From positions 1 to 64,000 of the forward strand of contig JAFGMV010000095.1 of NCBI GenBank assembly GCA_016927315.1: a stretch of 64,000 nucleotides of DNA, given 5' to 3'. The notes beneath the pieces were generated by a model, which was not told where the DNA came from, did not search any database, and saw only the letters and a list, made by a program, of their open reading frames with translations. Positions 8,093-16,891 of the stretch are shown here, piece by piece; the first letter of the stretch is position 1; every line of letters begins with the position of its first letter. This stretch comes from Anaerolineales bacterium. Its GTDB lineage: Bacteria > Chloroflexota > Anaerolineae > Anaerolineales > Villigracilaceae. The position numbers and the translations under genes are program-made.

Positions 8093-8929
8093 GTGATAAA
8101 CGATCATTCTAAATCGCCGGTTGGTATTTTTGATTCTGGCGTTGGAGGTCTGTCGGTTCTGCGCGCCATTCGAAGCTTACTGCCAAACGAGGCCGTGGTT
8201 TACCTGGCTGACCAGCTGCATGTACCATATGGTCAGCGTCCATTGGAAGAGGTTCGGAGCTTTTCGGAAGAGATTACAAGGTTTCTGCTGGGGCAGGGGG
8301 CCAAGTTGATCGTGGTCGCCTGCAACGCAGCTTCTGCAGCTGCGCTTCATTGGCTGCGGGATAGATACCCGCAGGCGCCTTTTGTGGGCATGGAGCCGGC
8401 TGTGAAGCCGGCGGCCGAAACCACCAGTACCGGTGTCGTCGGCGTCCTGGCGACCCCGGCAACTTTTCAGGGAGAGCTGTATACCTTGGCGGTCGAGCGC
8501 TTTGCAAATGGCGTTGAGGTCTTGCAGGATACCTGTCCAGGCCTGGTACAGCAGATAGAGCGTGGCGCCATGGACTCCCTTGAGACGCGAGCGATCCTCA
8601 GGCAGGCCCTGCGCCCAATGCTTGAAAAAAATGTCGATACGATCGTGTTGGGTTGTACGCATTACCCGTTTGTAATCCCACATATCCAGGAGATTGTTGG
8701 CGGGAGTGTCCGGGTGATCGACCCGGCCCTGGCAATTGCCAAACAGGTTAAACGGCTGCTCGAAATGCATAGTCTGCAAGCCTCAAATGTCTTTGTCGGG
8801 GATGTGCACTTTTATACCAGCGGCTCAACAGATGAATTATCCCTTTTGCTGCCCAGGTTACTGGGGGAAGGCGGCGAAGTCGATCTGGTGAAGTGGGACA
8901 GGGAAAACCGCCTGTCGATTGGCGCGTAG
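8093..8929 (+). CDS. murI: Glutamate racemase
   Basis: MurI makes D-glutamate for peptidoglycan. The family motif GIFDSGVGGLSVL opens the protein, and the two catalytic cysteines are present: Cys77 in VVACNAASAA (CNAAS where most members have CNTAS) and Cys188 in VLGCTHYPF. GTG 8093 gives 278 aa and lies 7 nt after a TAAAAT box, so a leaderless start is possible; the GTG at 8072 would add seven residues. No Shine-Dalgarno sequence precedes either. The gene appears monocistronic. Confidence 0.93.
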   Translation: MINDHSKSPVGIFDSGVGGLSVLRAIRSLLPNEAVVYLADQLHVPYGQRPLEEVRSFSEEITRFLLGQGAKLIVVACNAASAAALHWLRDRYPQAPFVGMEPAVKPAAETTSTGVVGVLATPATFQGELYTLAVERFANGVEVLQDTCPGLVQQIERGAMDSLETRAILRQALRPMLEKNVDTIVLGCTHYPFVIPHIQEIVGGSVRVIDPALAIAKQVKRLLEMHSLQASNVFVGDVHFYTSGSTDELSLLLPRLLGEGGEVDLVKWDRENRLSIGA

Positions 8930-9066
8930 GACCTTTCTGCTCTGAGAAGCGATATAAGTGATAGATCCCTCGGGGGCGGTGAATGGGTTGTCGTCAAATG
9001 TGGAAACCCGGCGTCCATATCGACGCTGCCGCCTCTCAAACAGGAAGGACTGGATCCTGGGTGAGT

Positions 9067-9105
9067 AAAAACGGACCGCGGCTTATTAGAACTGCAGTCC
9101 GTTTT
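9067..9105. terminator. Hairpin between convergent murI and lipoprotein genes
   Basis: AAAACGGAC (9068-9076) pairs with GTCCGTTTT (9097-9105). The A/T ends make it a terminator-like hairpin in both directions. The rest of the 194-nt gap shows nothing I recognise. Confidence 0.55.
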
Positions 9106-9123
9106 CGAAATCGTCAGGCAGGG

Positions 9124-10134
9124 CTATCGCCTGGTGGGTCCGGAGGGCCGGCGGGGGAGGGTTGTTTCAAGTTCGCCGATACCGCTGCGGGCTTGCGGCC
9201 ATTCCCCGCGGGAGGCATTACGCGTCAGACCGTCGATCCGGTTTGCAAAATCGAGTAACAGCGGGTCGCCTGTATTGCTGAGGCTGGCTTCCGCATTTGC
9301 TCCCAGCAGGCTGATGTTGGCCAGTTCATCTGGGGTGAACTTCCCGTCTTGCAGCGCCCCTTTATAGGCATCCAGGAAATCATGGGCCTGGACGAAAGCG
9401 TCAACGCGATTGTTATACACTTCGGTTGCCTGGATGTTGGCATAGAAGTCCTCGCGTTCATTGATTTTTGTTTTGACCTGCTCGTTCCAGGCCTGGGCCC
9501 GGGTTGGCAGCTCGGAAGCCCTGGTTTGGGCCTGGGCCAGGGCGTTATTGATCTGGTCGAGTGCGGCCAGGGCTGCGTCGGCTCCCATTTCGAGGATAGA
9601 AGACGCTTCTTCAATGTAGAACAGTATCTCGCTTAAGTCTTCTTCGATGGCCATCAACAGGTCGATGGTTTCATAAGCGATCTCGGCATACAGGTCGTAA
9701 TAGGCATAGATCAGTTCATCTGCGTAGGCAGCCGCGGCTTCAGCTGCATACAGATAAGATAACAACTCATAGACCTCTTCATCGGTCAGTGTGCCATCTG
9801 AGACTGCTTCAGTCGCGGCAGTCGTCGAAGTGGTGGTCGCGGTTTGAGCTTCTGCTACTGCCTGGTCGATCAGGGCGTTCATCTCTTCTTCTGTCAGGGT
9901 AATGTAATCAATCGCAGTCCCGGGCGTGGGCGTTGGAGGCATTGACGTCACTGTGGCCTGGACCGCCTGGTCAACGGCTTGCCGGAAATTCGCTTCTGCC
10001 GTGGCCGTCGCTGCGATAGCCGTTTGAACAACGGTTTCCATATCCGGCGTTGGCGCAGTTTGTGGTCCGCAGGCAGCCAGCAAAGAGAGGATGATCATGA
10101 TCAACAGGATGGTTGTGATTTGCGTTTTTTTCAT
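9124..10134 (-). CDS. Helical Ala/Glu-rich lipoprotein, unknown function
   Basis: The product (336 aa) starts MKKTQITTILL and has the lipobox LAAC, so it should be lipid-anchored outside the membrane. A Thr/Pro linker (MPPTPTPGT) follows, then long amphipathic helices rich in Ala, Glu and Tyr, including an acidic, tyrosine-rich segment around AAYADELIYAYYDLYAE. The tail is basic (LPRRPSGPTRR). I know no matching domain. ATG 10134 is preceded by GGAGGACTA; a start at 10188 would push the signal peptide too far inward. It stands alone and is convergent with murI. Confidence 0.7.
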   Translation of the reverse strand: MKKTQITTILLIMIILSLLAACGPQTAPTPDMETVVQTAIAATATAEANFRQAVDQAVQATVTSMPPTPTPGTAIDYITLTEEEMNALIDQAVAEAQTATTTSTTAATEAVSDGTLTDEEVYELLSYLYAAEAAAAYADELIYAYYDLYAEIAYETIDLLMAIEEDLSEILFYIEEASSILEMGADAALAALDQINNALAQAQTRASELPTRAQAWNEQVKTKINEREDFYANIQATEVYNNRVDAFVQAHDFLDAYKGALQDGKFTPDELANISLLGANAEASLSNTGDPLLLDFANRIDGLTRNASRGEWPQARSGIGELETTLPRRPSGPTRR

Positions 10135-10300
10135 TAGTCCTCCAGACGAGATCATAGGCAACAGGAAACGATGTAAATTATCAGTCATAATTGCTGGAAA
10201 GGCAACTCTCTTAGGGTTATTATCCGTATAAGCTCAGGATAACCGGGATTTATCGAGAAATTGTGCAGAAAACGTGCAGGTTCAAAGAAAGAGGAACGCG

Positions 10301-10678
10301 GTGTCTAGTGTATTACCGGTTTCTCTTAGGCGCCTCCGGGGAGAACTCACCAGGCGAGCGGAGCGGGCTGCCGAACATCTGTCGGCTTGTGTTCTCTGCG
10401 TCTGGGATTGTGGGTCAATCGGTTGGATGGCGAATTGAGGACCTGCAGGACGGGTGTGTTTGCACGGGTCAGCAGAAATGGGGCCCATCGGGGAGAAAAG
10501 GCTCTGCTGAGCGGCGTACCAGGCTTTACAGGATCCGGAACTTAACCGGCCATTATTTAAGGTGGAATACCAGCAGGCCTTTGCCATTGCGAAGGAATCC
10601 GGACCGCGCCGGCTTGACCAGCGAAAGCCCCATTCTCATTTTCAAGTGGACGCTTATTGCTGTGGATTCTACGAGTGA
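10301..10678 (+). pseudogene. Decayed radical-SAM gene (PflA/PflX-like), internal deletion
   Basis: One reading frame runs from GTG 10301 to TGA 10676 with in-frame TGA stops at 10436 and 10508. The first part reads LTRRAERAAEHLSACVLC then VWDCG, like the N-terminal region of PflX-type radical SAM proteins. After the first stop comes AGRVCLHG...MGPIGEK, resembling their GxC...GPHxGEE region. After the second stop comes YQALQDPELNRPL followed by AFAIAKESGPRRLD, resembling their C-terminal PELNRP...AREAGLxRLD end. The central barrel is missing. All parts share one frame, which is hard to explain by chance. The assignment is from memory of the family and should be tested by alignment. Confidence 0.5.
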
Positions 10679-12121
10679 TTATCCCTCAGGGACGGTTCTG
10701 GTTTTCCATTCCCCTTTTTTTTCATAGTGCAGTTCGAATTGAACCAGGGGACGTTTCGGGTTGTCGAAATTTACCCGTACAATCCCAAAATTATTGGCGC
10801 CAATGTCAAAATGCAGTTTGTGTTTTTGGAGTGCGCCCGACAGCACCGGGAAGAAAGTAAACTTTGAGAACCAGTTAGGGTCCTGCTCGAAAGGTGATGA
10901 GCAGAATTCCCAGATTGGGATGCGCTTTCCCAGCGGTCCATAAAGTTCTGCTGAAACCGCGTGTCCGGAATGAATGTCCCCAGCCAGGAAGTAAACGCCT
11001 TCCACGCCTTCGTGTGCCAGCAGGTGCAGTAAACGATCTCGTTCGTCCTTGAACCCGGACCAACGATCACCGGTATAGTCCCCCAGCATGTTAAACAGGA
11101 AAGCGGATGAAGTGACGATGAATTTCACTGCATAGGTATCTTTGACCCCTTCGAGCCATGTCTCTAGCGTTCTCCATTGGCCTTCGCCAAGCACGGTGTT
11201 ACCGGCTTTGCCGCGCACCCGCATGGTGCGGGCGTCTAGCACAAAGAAGGCTGCGCCGCCAAAGTAAAAGGTGTACGCCAGCGAGCCGGGATCATGGGGG
11301 CGAAGCTCATATTGGTTTGCAAGGTTCAGCTTTGGCGGCAGGCGCATTGCCGGTGCATGCATGCCCTGGTGTTCCCAATAGACCTGCAGCCCGTCCCGCA
11401 CCCGGTGCAGGGGTAGGTAGCGCTCCTGGGGCGGGCGTCCTTCGAACCAGCGGCCAATGCGGTCAAAGAAGGGGATGGATGCCCAGCGGCGGTCAAAATC
11501 GTCCCAGTGCCAGTCGTTGTCGATTTCATGGTCATCGAGGATCATAAACGCTGGGAGCCTGGTCAGCAGCTGCCGCAGTGAGGCCTGTGACCAGGTGTAT
11601 TCATAAACCTGGCGATAATCATTTTTCGAGACCGCGATCTTTCCAATCCCATTATGTTTCCATTTATCGGCATAAATCTGGTCTCCGATCATCAATAGAA
11701 ACCGCAGGTCATCGCTTTCACGCAATCCATTGATTGCAGTAAATGTCTCGCCGGCGTCTTCATTGCGCGGCAGAAAACAGGACCCAAAGACGAAATTAAA
11801 AGAACGCTTCTCGTGAGGCGGTGGGAAGGTAGTGAAAGGCTGGAAATCAACAACTTCTGGACGGCTGTCTGGTTCAAGGGTCATGGCGTAATAATAAGTT
11901 GTATCTGGTGTCAACTCACGAATTGGTACTACACCTGCGTAGCCGGTGGCCTCCTTCAATGCGGAATTCCCAACCAACCTGGCGTCTGAAAGGTCATCCT
12001 GCCGGGACAGCCAGGCATGCAAAACCGCCGGTCCGCTGGCCCGCGCCCACAGGTTGACCCGGTCGTAGGACAGGCCGCCAATCACGGGGCCGAGGATGAT
12101 TTTATTTACAGGGGTTGTCAT
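10679..12121 (-). CDS. PhoD-like metallophosphatase / alkaline phosphatase D family
   Basis: The 480-aa product shows the PhoD-type metallophosphatase series: NFVFGSCF, LMIGDQIYAD (metal ligands), MILDDHEIDNDW, and LAGDIHSGHAV near the C-terminus. An N-terminal beta domain (about 10-100) with LTPDTTYYYAM matches the PhoD N-domain. There is no clear signal peptide when ATG 12121 is used (AGGAAATTTC upstream), so it may be cytoplasmic; an in-frame start at 12190 adds 23 residues without making a good signal. The substrate is probably a phosphate ester but cannot be read from the sequence. It is the last gene of the minus-strand run and ends 1 nt after the radical-SAM relic. Confidence 0.85.
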   Translation of the reverse strand: MTTPVNKIILGPVIGGLSYDRVNLWARASGPAVLHAWLSRQDDLSDARLVGNSALKEATGYAGVVPIRELTPDTTYYYAMTLEPDSRPEVVDFQPFTTFPPPHEKRSFNFVFGSCFLPRNEDAGETFTAINGLRESDDLRFLLMIGDQIYADKWKHNGIGKIAVSKNDYRQVYEYTWSQASLRQLLTRLPAFMILDDHEIDNDWHWDDFDRRWASIPFFDRIGRWFEGRPPQERYLPLHRVRDGLQVYWEHQGMHAPAMRLPPKLNLANQYELRPHDPGSLAYTFYFGGAAFFVLDARTMRVRGKAGNTVLGEGQWRTLETWLEGVKDTYAVKFIVTSSAFLFNMLGDYTGDRWSGFKDERDRLLHLLAHEGVEGVYFLAGDIHSGHAVSAELYGPLGKRIPIWEFCSSPFEQDPNWFSKFTFFPVLSGALQKHKLHFDIGANNFGIVRVNFDNPKRPLVQFELHYEKKGEWKTRTVPEG

Positions 12122-12249
12122 GAAATTTCCTATCGGAGGATGCAGGCTGGTCGAGATCGGTAGAGGGCTGAATTTTGCAGCCAGGCTCATGCAGGCGGCC
12201 GCCTGCTTTGGTTTCTTAATTTATAGCATGTCTTGAATTGAATGGCAAG

Positions 12250-12870
12250 TCAGGGTTGGTCGGAAGCCCGCACGCCCAGGTCTTCAGCTGAGACTGTTTG
12301 GGAGGCGAAATTGGCGAAGCTCAAATCCCGGAAGGACAGGTTGTTTTTTTCTTTGAGGTTCGAGAAAAGCGCCGCGTAACTGAACGGAACGGAAGTTTCC
12401 CAGCGTATCTTCAGCAGGCCGGCTGCCCTGCGAATGGACCGCGGGTCACTGCTTTCAATCTCAATGAAATTTCCGTAAGGCATTTCATCCAGCATGACTT
12501 CGGTATCTTTCAAACTGAAGACAGTGCGGTATTTTTCATAAATGAAGATAACCTGGTAGCCGAGCGCCTGCAGGAAAGACTGCGCCTGATCGAAATCACC
12601 GACAGAAAATTCAAATTCCTGGCGGCGGCTGATGCCGGTCTGGCTGTTAAGCCGCGGACCCTTAAACGTAAGGCGGGCAGTCGTATCCTGCCTGAGGCGC
12701 AGTGCCTGGTGGGAGTGCGACAGGGTCGCATCAGGTGTGTCGAAGCGCAGGTTTTGCTCGAATATCCTGGGTTGAAGCAAACGCGCCCCCAGTTCCAGCA
12801 GGCGCGTGTTAATTCCTGCCAAGTCTGTGACATAAAATTTGGCTTCAGTTTCCAGTCCGTTTTCTGCCAT
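12250..12870 (-). CDS. CYTH-domain protein (class IV adenylate cyclase / triphosphatase-like)
   Basis: The product (206 aa) carries the CYTH signature ExExK at residues 7-11 (ETEAK), followed by alternating charged strands (ALRLRQ, ARLTFKGPR, RRQEFEFSV, VMLDEMPYGNFIEIE) that form the tunnel of this superfamily. Such proteins act on triphosphates as CyaB-type adenylate cyclases or inorganic triphosphatases; the sequence does not decide which. ATG 12870 overlaps the stop of the biotin carrier gene (TGATG), so translation is coupled to the carboxylase operon. Confidence 0.85.
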   Translation of the reverse strand: MAENGLETEAKFYVTDLAGINTRLLELGARLLQPRIFEQNLRFDTPDATLSHSHQALRLRQDTTARLTFKGPRLNSQTGISRRQEFEFSVGDFDQAQSFLQALGYQVIFIYEKYRTVFSLKDTEVMLDEMPYGNFIEIESSDPRSIRRAAGLLKIRWETSVPFSYAALFSNLKEKNNLSFRDLSFANFASQTVSAEDLGVRASDQP

Positions 12871-13367
12871 CAACTGATACTCAGCATGGTCTGTTTCTGT
12901 TCGACGCTGTCGCCTGCATGGACGCGAATGCGTTCAATTGTCCCTGCGCGCGGGGCTTTTAACTCATTTTGCATCTTCATAGATTCAAGCACAAGCAGCA
13001 CGTCGCCTTTTTCAACCTGATCGCCTTCGTTGACGGGGATGGCTACCACCAGGCCAGGCATCGGCGCCTTAAGGTGAAATTCTCCGCTGGCAGCAACGGT
13101 CTCCCCGGCTGCAGCCCGCAGGCGTTTTTCGCGTTCATCTTCGACGTTGACGTCATACAGTTGTCCATGCAGCAGGACCTGTAAACCGTTCTCGCCTTGA
13201 TTAATGTGCGCCTCGTAGGATTTTCCGTCCAAGATAAGGGAATAGACGGGTTGGCCGCTGACGGATTCAAAATCTACATCCAACACCTGGCCGTCAATGG
13301 TGATATGGTTTTCGTCGATAATCTCGACAGTGAATTCTTTGTCTTCAATGGTGGCTATGTATTTCAT
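12870..13367 (-). CDS. Biotin carboxyl carrier protein of acyl-CoA carboxylase
   Basis: The C-terminal half (about 95-165) is a biotinyl domain with the biotinylation motif LESMKMQNE and the usual APMPGLV / GDQVEKGD turns. The N-terminal half is a beta-rich spacer of the kind seen in separate carriers of acyl-CoA carboxylases. It carries CO2 on biotin between the carboxylase (13389-14903) and the carboxyltransferase (14918-16468), which lie immediately upstream in the same operon. Confidence 0.9.
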   Translation of the reverse strand: MKYIATIEDKEFTVEIIDENHITIDGQVLDVDFESVSGQPVYSLILDGKSYEAHINQGENGLQVLLHGQLYDVNVEDEREKRLRAAAGETVAASGEFHLKAPMPGLVVAIPVNEGDQVEKGDVLLVLESMKMQNELKAPRAGTIERIRVHAGDSVEQKQTMLSIS

Positions 13368-13388
13368 CGTTCACTTGTTCCCATCAGT

Positions 13389-14903
13389 TCAGCGGTGGAT
13401 ACGCTCCCAGCGCCCAACCCATTTCCAATTGCTGGTATCGCGTACATTGCGGCGAACAATCTGGGCGGAGCGTTGGGCTTCTGCGTGGGCGGCCAGCACT
13501 CCCATGATGGCGGCCACATCAATATTGACGGCTTTGTTGGCGTCAAGCTCATGCATATCAAATCGTTCTTCAACAAAGCGGGTGTCATACTGTCCGCCCA
13601 TAAAGCGATGGGAGTCCATCATGGTTTGATGGAAAGGAATATTGGTATGCACACCGATTATGTGATACTCTGCCAGGGCGCGGCGCATGCGCAGGATCGC
13701 CTGTGCGCGTGTTTCTCCCCAGACAACCAGTTTGGCGATCATCGGGTCGTAATAAGGCGTGATCTCAAACCCTGGATACACGCCGGTGTCAACCCGCACA
13801 CCCGGCCCGGTTGGCAGCAGGCTGTGCTCAATTCGACCGGTCGAGGGCAGGAAACCGTTATAGGGGTTTTCGGCATTGATGCGGCATTCGATTGCGGATC
13901 CGTTCAGTTTGATATCTTCCTGGGTATAACCCAACTGCCGACCCCGAGCGATGCGGATCTGTTCTTTGACGATGTCGATCCCGGTGACCATTTCGGTAAT
14001 TGGATGTTCGACCTGCAGGCGGGTATTCATTTCCAGGAAGTAAAAATTGCTGTCTTTATCTACCAGGAATTCGATCGTCCCGGCATTTACGTATTCTACA
14101 GCCTGGGCAGCCTTGACGGCTACCTGGCCCATCTTCTGGCGCAGCGTTTCATTATCGTTAATGAAAGGAGAGGGCGCCTCTTCCAACAGCTTCTGATGAC
14201 GACGCTGCAGGGAGCACTCACGTTCGCCCATATGGATTACGTTACCGTACTGGTCCGCCAGGATCTGAATCTCAATATGCCGGGCGCCTTCCACCAATTT
14301 TTCAAGGTAGACATTGCCGTTGCCAAAGGAGGCTTCTGCCTCCCGCCGGGCGGCTTTGATCAGGTCTGGCATTTCTCCCAGGCTGCGGACTTCCCGCATA
14401 CCCTTGCCGCCGCCGCCGGCAGTTGCTTTAATCAGCAGGGGGAATCCTATCCCCGGTGCAACAGCCAGCAGGTCTTCATCACTCAGGTTGCCGACATCTT
14501 CTGTACCAGGCACAACCGAGACGCCAGCCTTGGTAACAGTCGCGCGGGCGACGCCTTTGTCTCCCATGGCGGCAATGGCAGATGGCTTGGGGCCAATAAA
14601 GGAGATATGCGCTTCTTCACAGGTTTGGGCGAAGTCGTCTCGTTCTGCCAAAAAGCCATATCCGGGATGGATGGCATCGGCTCCGCACTTTCGGGCAATA
14701 TCAATGATTTTATCGTCTCGCAGGTAAGATTCCCTGGAAGGGGCCGCTCCCAGCAGGTAGGCTTCATCGGCGTAGCGTACGTGCAGGGCCTGTCGATCGG
14801 CTTCGGAGTACACGGCGACGGTTTGGACGCCGAGCTCACGGCAGGCGCGAATGATGCGCACAGCAATCTCACCACGATTGGCTACCAATACTTTTTTAAA
14901 CAT
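13389..14903 (-). CDS. accC: Biotin carboxylase subunit of acyl-CoA carboxylase
   Basis: This subunit uses ATP and bicarbonate to carboxylate the biotin of the carrier protein. The 504-aa product starts MFKKVLVANRGEIAVRI and shows the ATP-grasp glycine loop (ATAGGGGKGMREV), the FLEMNTRLQVEHPITE active site, and EIQILADQYGN. Length and motifs fit the AccC/PccA family. The extra C-terminal 50 residues with N-rich and HAEAQ segments are typical of acyl-CoA carboxylases in Actinobacteria and Chloroflexota. Confidence 0.93.
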   Translation of the reverse strand: MFKKVLVANRGEIAVRIIRACRELGVQTVAVYSEADRQALHVRYADEAYLLGAAPSRESYLRDDKIIDIARKCGADAIHPGYGFLAERDDFAQTCEEAHISFIGPKPSAIAAMGDKGVARATVTKAGVSVVPGTEDVGNLSDEDLLAVAPGIGFPLLIKATAGGGGKGMREVRSLGEMPDLIKAARREAEASFGNGNVYLEKLVEGARHIEIQILADQYGNVIHMGERECSLQRRHQKLLEEAPSPFINDNETLRQKMGQVAVKAAQAVEYVNAGTIEFLVDKDSNFYFLEMNTRLQVEHPITEMVTGIDIVKEQIRIARGRQLGYTQEDIKLNGSAIECRINAENPYNGFLPSTGRIEHSLLPTGPGVRVDTGVYPGFEITPYYDPMIAKLVVWGETRAQAILRMRRALAEYHIIGVHTNIPFHQTMMDSHRFMGGQYDTRFVEERFDMHELDANKAVNIDVAAIMGVLAAHAEAQRSAQIVRRNVRDTSNWKWVGRWERIHR

Positions 14904-14917
14904 CTTGGAACTCCTGC

Positions 14918-16468
14918 CTACAGTGGTATGTTTCCATGCTTTTTGGCCGGGTTCTTATCCCGTTTGTTGGTCAGCATTTCGAGTGTGTTGATCAGACGCG
15001 GCCGGGTCTCGCGGGGTTCGATAATGTCATCCACAAAACCGCGTTCCGCTGCAACGTAAGGGTTGGCAAATTTTTCCCGATAATCGGCTACCAGTTCTGC
15101 TTTGCGTTTTTGCGGGTCTTTGGCTTCTCCCAATTCCTTGCGGAAAATGATATTTACTGCCCCGTCTGGTCCCATGACTGCAATCTCAGCACTGGGCCAG
15201 GCCAGGTTCAGGTCACTGCGGATATGTTTGCTGTTCATCACACAGTAGGCGCCGCCATAGGCTTTGCGGGTGATCACTGTCAGCTTTGGAACGGTAGCTT
15301 CGCAGTAAGCATACAGCAGCTTGGCTCCTGAGCGGATGATGCCTCCGTGTTCCTGGGCGGTTCCTGGCAGGAAACCGGGCACATCTTCAAACGTTATGAT
15401 TGGTACATTGAACGAGTCGCAGAAGCGGACAAAGCGGGCGGCTTTTTCTGAAGCGTTGATGTCGAGGACGCCCGCCAGGACGGAAGGCTGGTTGGCAACA
15501 ATCCCGACCGAATGCCCTCCCAGGCGGGCGAATCCGACGAATATATTTTCGGCATAGTTGGCATGGATTTCAAACAACTGGCCATCGTCCACAATGAATT
15601 TCAAAAGTTCTTTGACGTCATAGGGCTTTCCGGGATCGTCAGGGATAATGCTGTCCAGGGTTTCATCCATGCGCAGGGGATCGTCGGCTGTCGCAATATA
15701 TGGAGGGTCTTCCATATTGTTTTGGGGCAAATACGACAGGAGCTTCCGGATCAGGAACAGGGTGTCTGCTTCGCTTTCGGCGGCGACATGGCACACTCCG
15801 GATTTTTCGCCATGGACGCTGGCGCCGCCCAAGTCCTCAAAAGAAACTTCTTCATGGGTTACGGCCTTGACGACATCTGGTCCGGTCACGAACATGTACG
15901 ATGAGTTTCTGACCATGAAAATGAAATCAGTCAGCGCGGGCGAATAAACGGCTCCGCCGGCGCATGGCCCCATGATGGCGCTGATCTGGGGCACCACGCC
16001 GGAGGCCATGGTGTTGCGCAGGAAGATATCTGCATAGCCTCCCAGGGCAACCACGCCTTCCTGGATGCGTGCTCCACCGGAGTCATTCAGCCCGATAACC
16101 GGCGCCCCATTCTTCATCGCCATATCCATGATCTTGCAGATTTTCTCAGCGTGGACTTCCCCCAGGCTGCCGCCCAACACCGTAAAATCCTGAGAAAAAA
16201 CATAAGTCAGGCGGCCATCGATGGTTCCCCAGCCGGTGATCACGCTGTCGCTGGGAGTCTTTTGCTGCTCGAGACCGAAATCAGAAGTACGGTGTACAAC
16301 AAAGGCATCGATTTCCCGAAAAGACCCTTTATCGAGCAGCAGGTCGATCCGTTCCCGGGCTGTGAGTTTACCTTTTTTATGTTGGGTTTCGATACGCTGC
16401 GGACCACCACCCTGACGTGTTTGCGCCTTGCGTTCTCGAAGATGTTGAATTTTAGGATTGTCGCTCAT
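14918..16468 (-). CDS. Acyl-CoA carboxylase carboxyltransferase subunit (PccB-like)
   Basis: The product moves CO2 from biotin to an acyl-CoA such as propionyl- or acetyl-CoA. The 516-aa protein has both crotonase-fold halves: [14 protein letters not shown], then [11 protein letters not shown] and [13 protein letters not shown] in the first, and [18 protein letters not shown] with [11 protein letters not shown] in the second. The order with biotin carboxylase and carrier genes matches propionyl/acetyl-CoA carboxylase operons. Acyl specificity depends on a few pocket residues that I cannot place without an alignment. ATG 16468 follows AGAGAGG and overlaps the upstream gene by 17 nt. Confidence 0.92.
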   Translation of the reverse strand: MSDNPKIQHLRERKAQTRQGGGPQRIETQHKKGKLTARERIDLLLDKGSFREIDAFVVHRTSDFGLEQQKTPSDSVITGWGTIDGRLTYVFSQDFTVLGGSLGEVHAEKICKIMDMAMKNGAPVIGLNDSGGARIQEGVVALGGYADIFLRNTMASGVVPQISAIMGPCAGGAVYSPALTDFIFMVRNSSYMFVTGPDVVKAVTHEEVSFEDLGGASVHGEKSGVCHVAAESEADTLFLIRKLLSYLPQNNMEDPPYIATADDPLRMDETLDSIIPDDPGKPYDVKELLKFIVDDGQLFEIHANYAENIFVGFARLGGHSVGIVANQPSVLAGVLDINASEKAARFVRFCDSFNVPIITFEDVPGFLPGTAQEHGGIIRSGAKLLYAYCEATVPKLTVITRKAYGGAYCVMNSKHIRSDLNLAWPSAEIAVMGPDGAVNIIFRKELGEAKDPQKRKAELVADYREKFANPYVAAERGFVDDIIEPRETRPRLINTLEMLTNKRDKNPAKKHGNIPL

Positions 16469-16889
16469 GAGCCTCTCTTTGGGTAAAGAAAAGTATGGTT
16501 CGCCTGTTGAAAACAATGAAGAAGATGATTACCAGCACCAGGATGGTAATACTCAAGGCGAAAGGCCAGTCCGGCCTGGATGTTTGCAGGGCCAGGCGGT
16601 CGATCCAGTACCAACCTGCAAATCCGAGGGAGACCAGCATCACGGCAGTTCTTGCCCGCGGGTTATTCTGCCAGAGGGCCCAGGCGGTGGGAACAGCTGC
16701 CAGCAGCCAAAAAACACCGCTGGCAGCAATATAGCCGGGACCCGGGGTTGGAGCAACTTCTTCCAGGATCTTCCAGTGGGTTATGGATGCACCCAGGCGA
16801 ACGGAACTCCAGCCTGCAAGGCTTAACACCATCCATATCAATATGGTTACACTAAATGGCCGGTTTCGTATTGTGGATTTTGAGGACAC
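16452..16889 (-). CDS. Hypothetical four-helix membrane protein
   Basis: The 145-aa product has four hydrophobic segments (about 13-33, 53-72, 79-97, 108-128) and charged ends, so it should be an integral membrane protein. I recognise no family. It overlaps the start of the carboxyltransferase gene by 17 nt and begins 2 nt after the GT-C gene ends, so it is co-transcribed with both. Confidence 0.6.
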   Translation of the reverse strand: MSSKSTIRNRPFSVTILIWMVLSLAGWSSVRLGASITHWKILEEVAPTPGPGYIAASGVFWLLAAVPTAWALWQNNPRARTAVMLVSLGFAGWYWIDRLALQTSRPDWPFALSITILVLVIIFFIVFNRRTILFFTQREAHERQS

Positions 16890-16891
16890 GA

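Noticed and set aside
10263-10727. A 154-codon plus-strand frame overlapping the radical-SAM relic
   Set aside because: It has no ribosome site and lies in a different frame from the relic, which gives the better explanation of the sequence.
13197-15059. Long plus-strand open frame of 620 codons opposite the carboxylase genes
   Set aside because: It is antisense to well-supported accC, carrier and carboxyltransferase genes and has no ribosome site; its length is due to codon bias of those genes.
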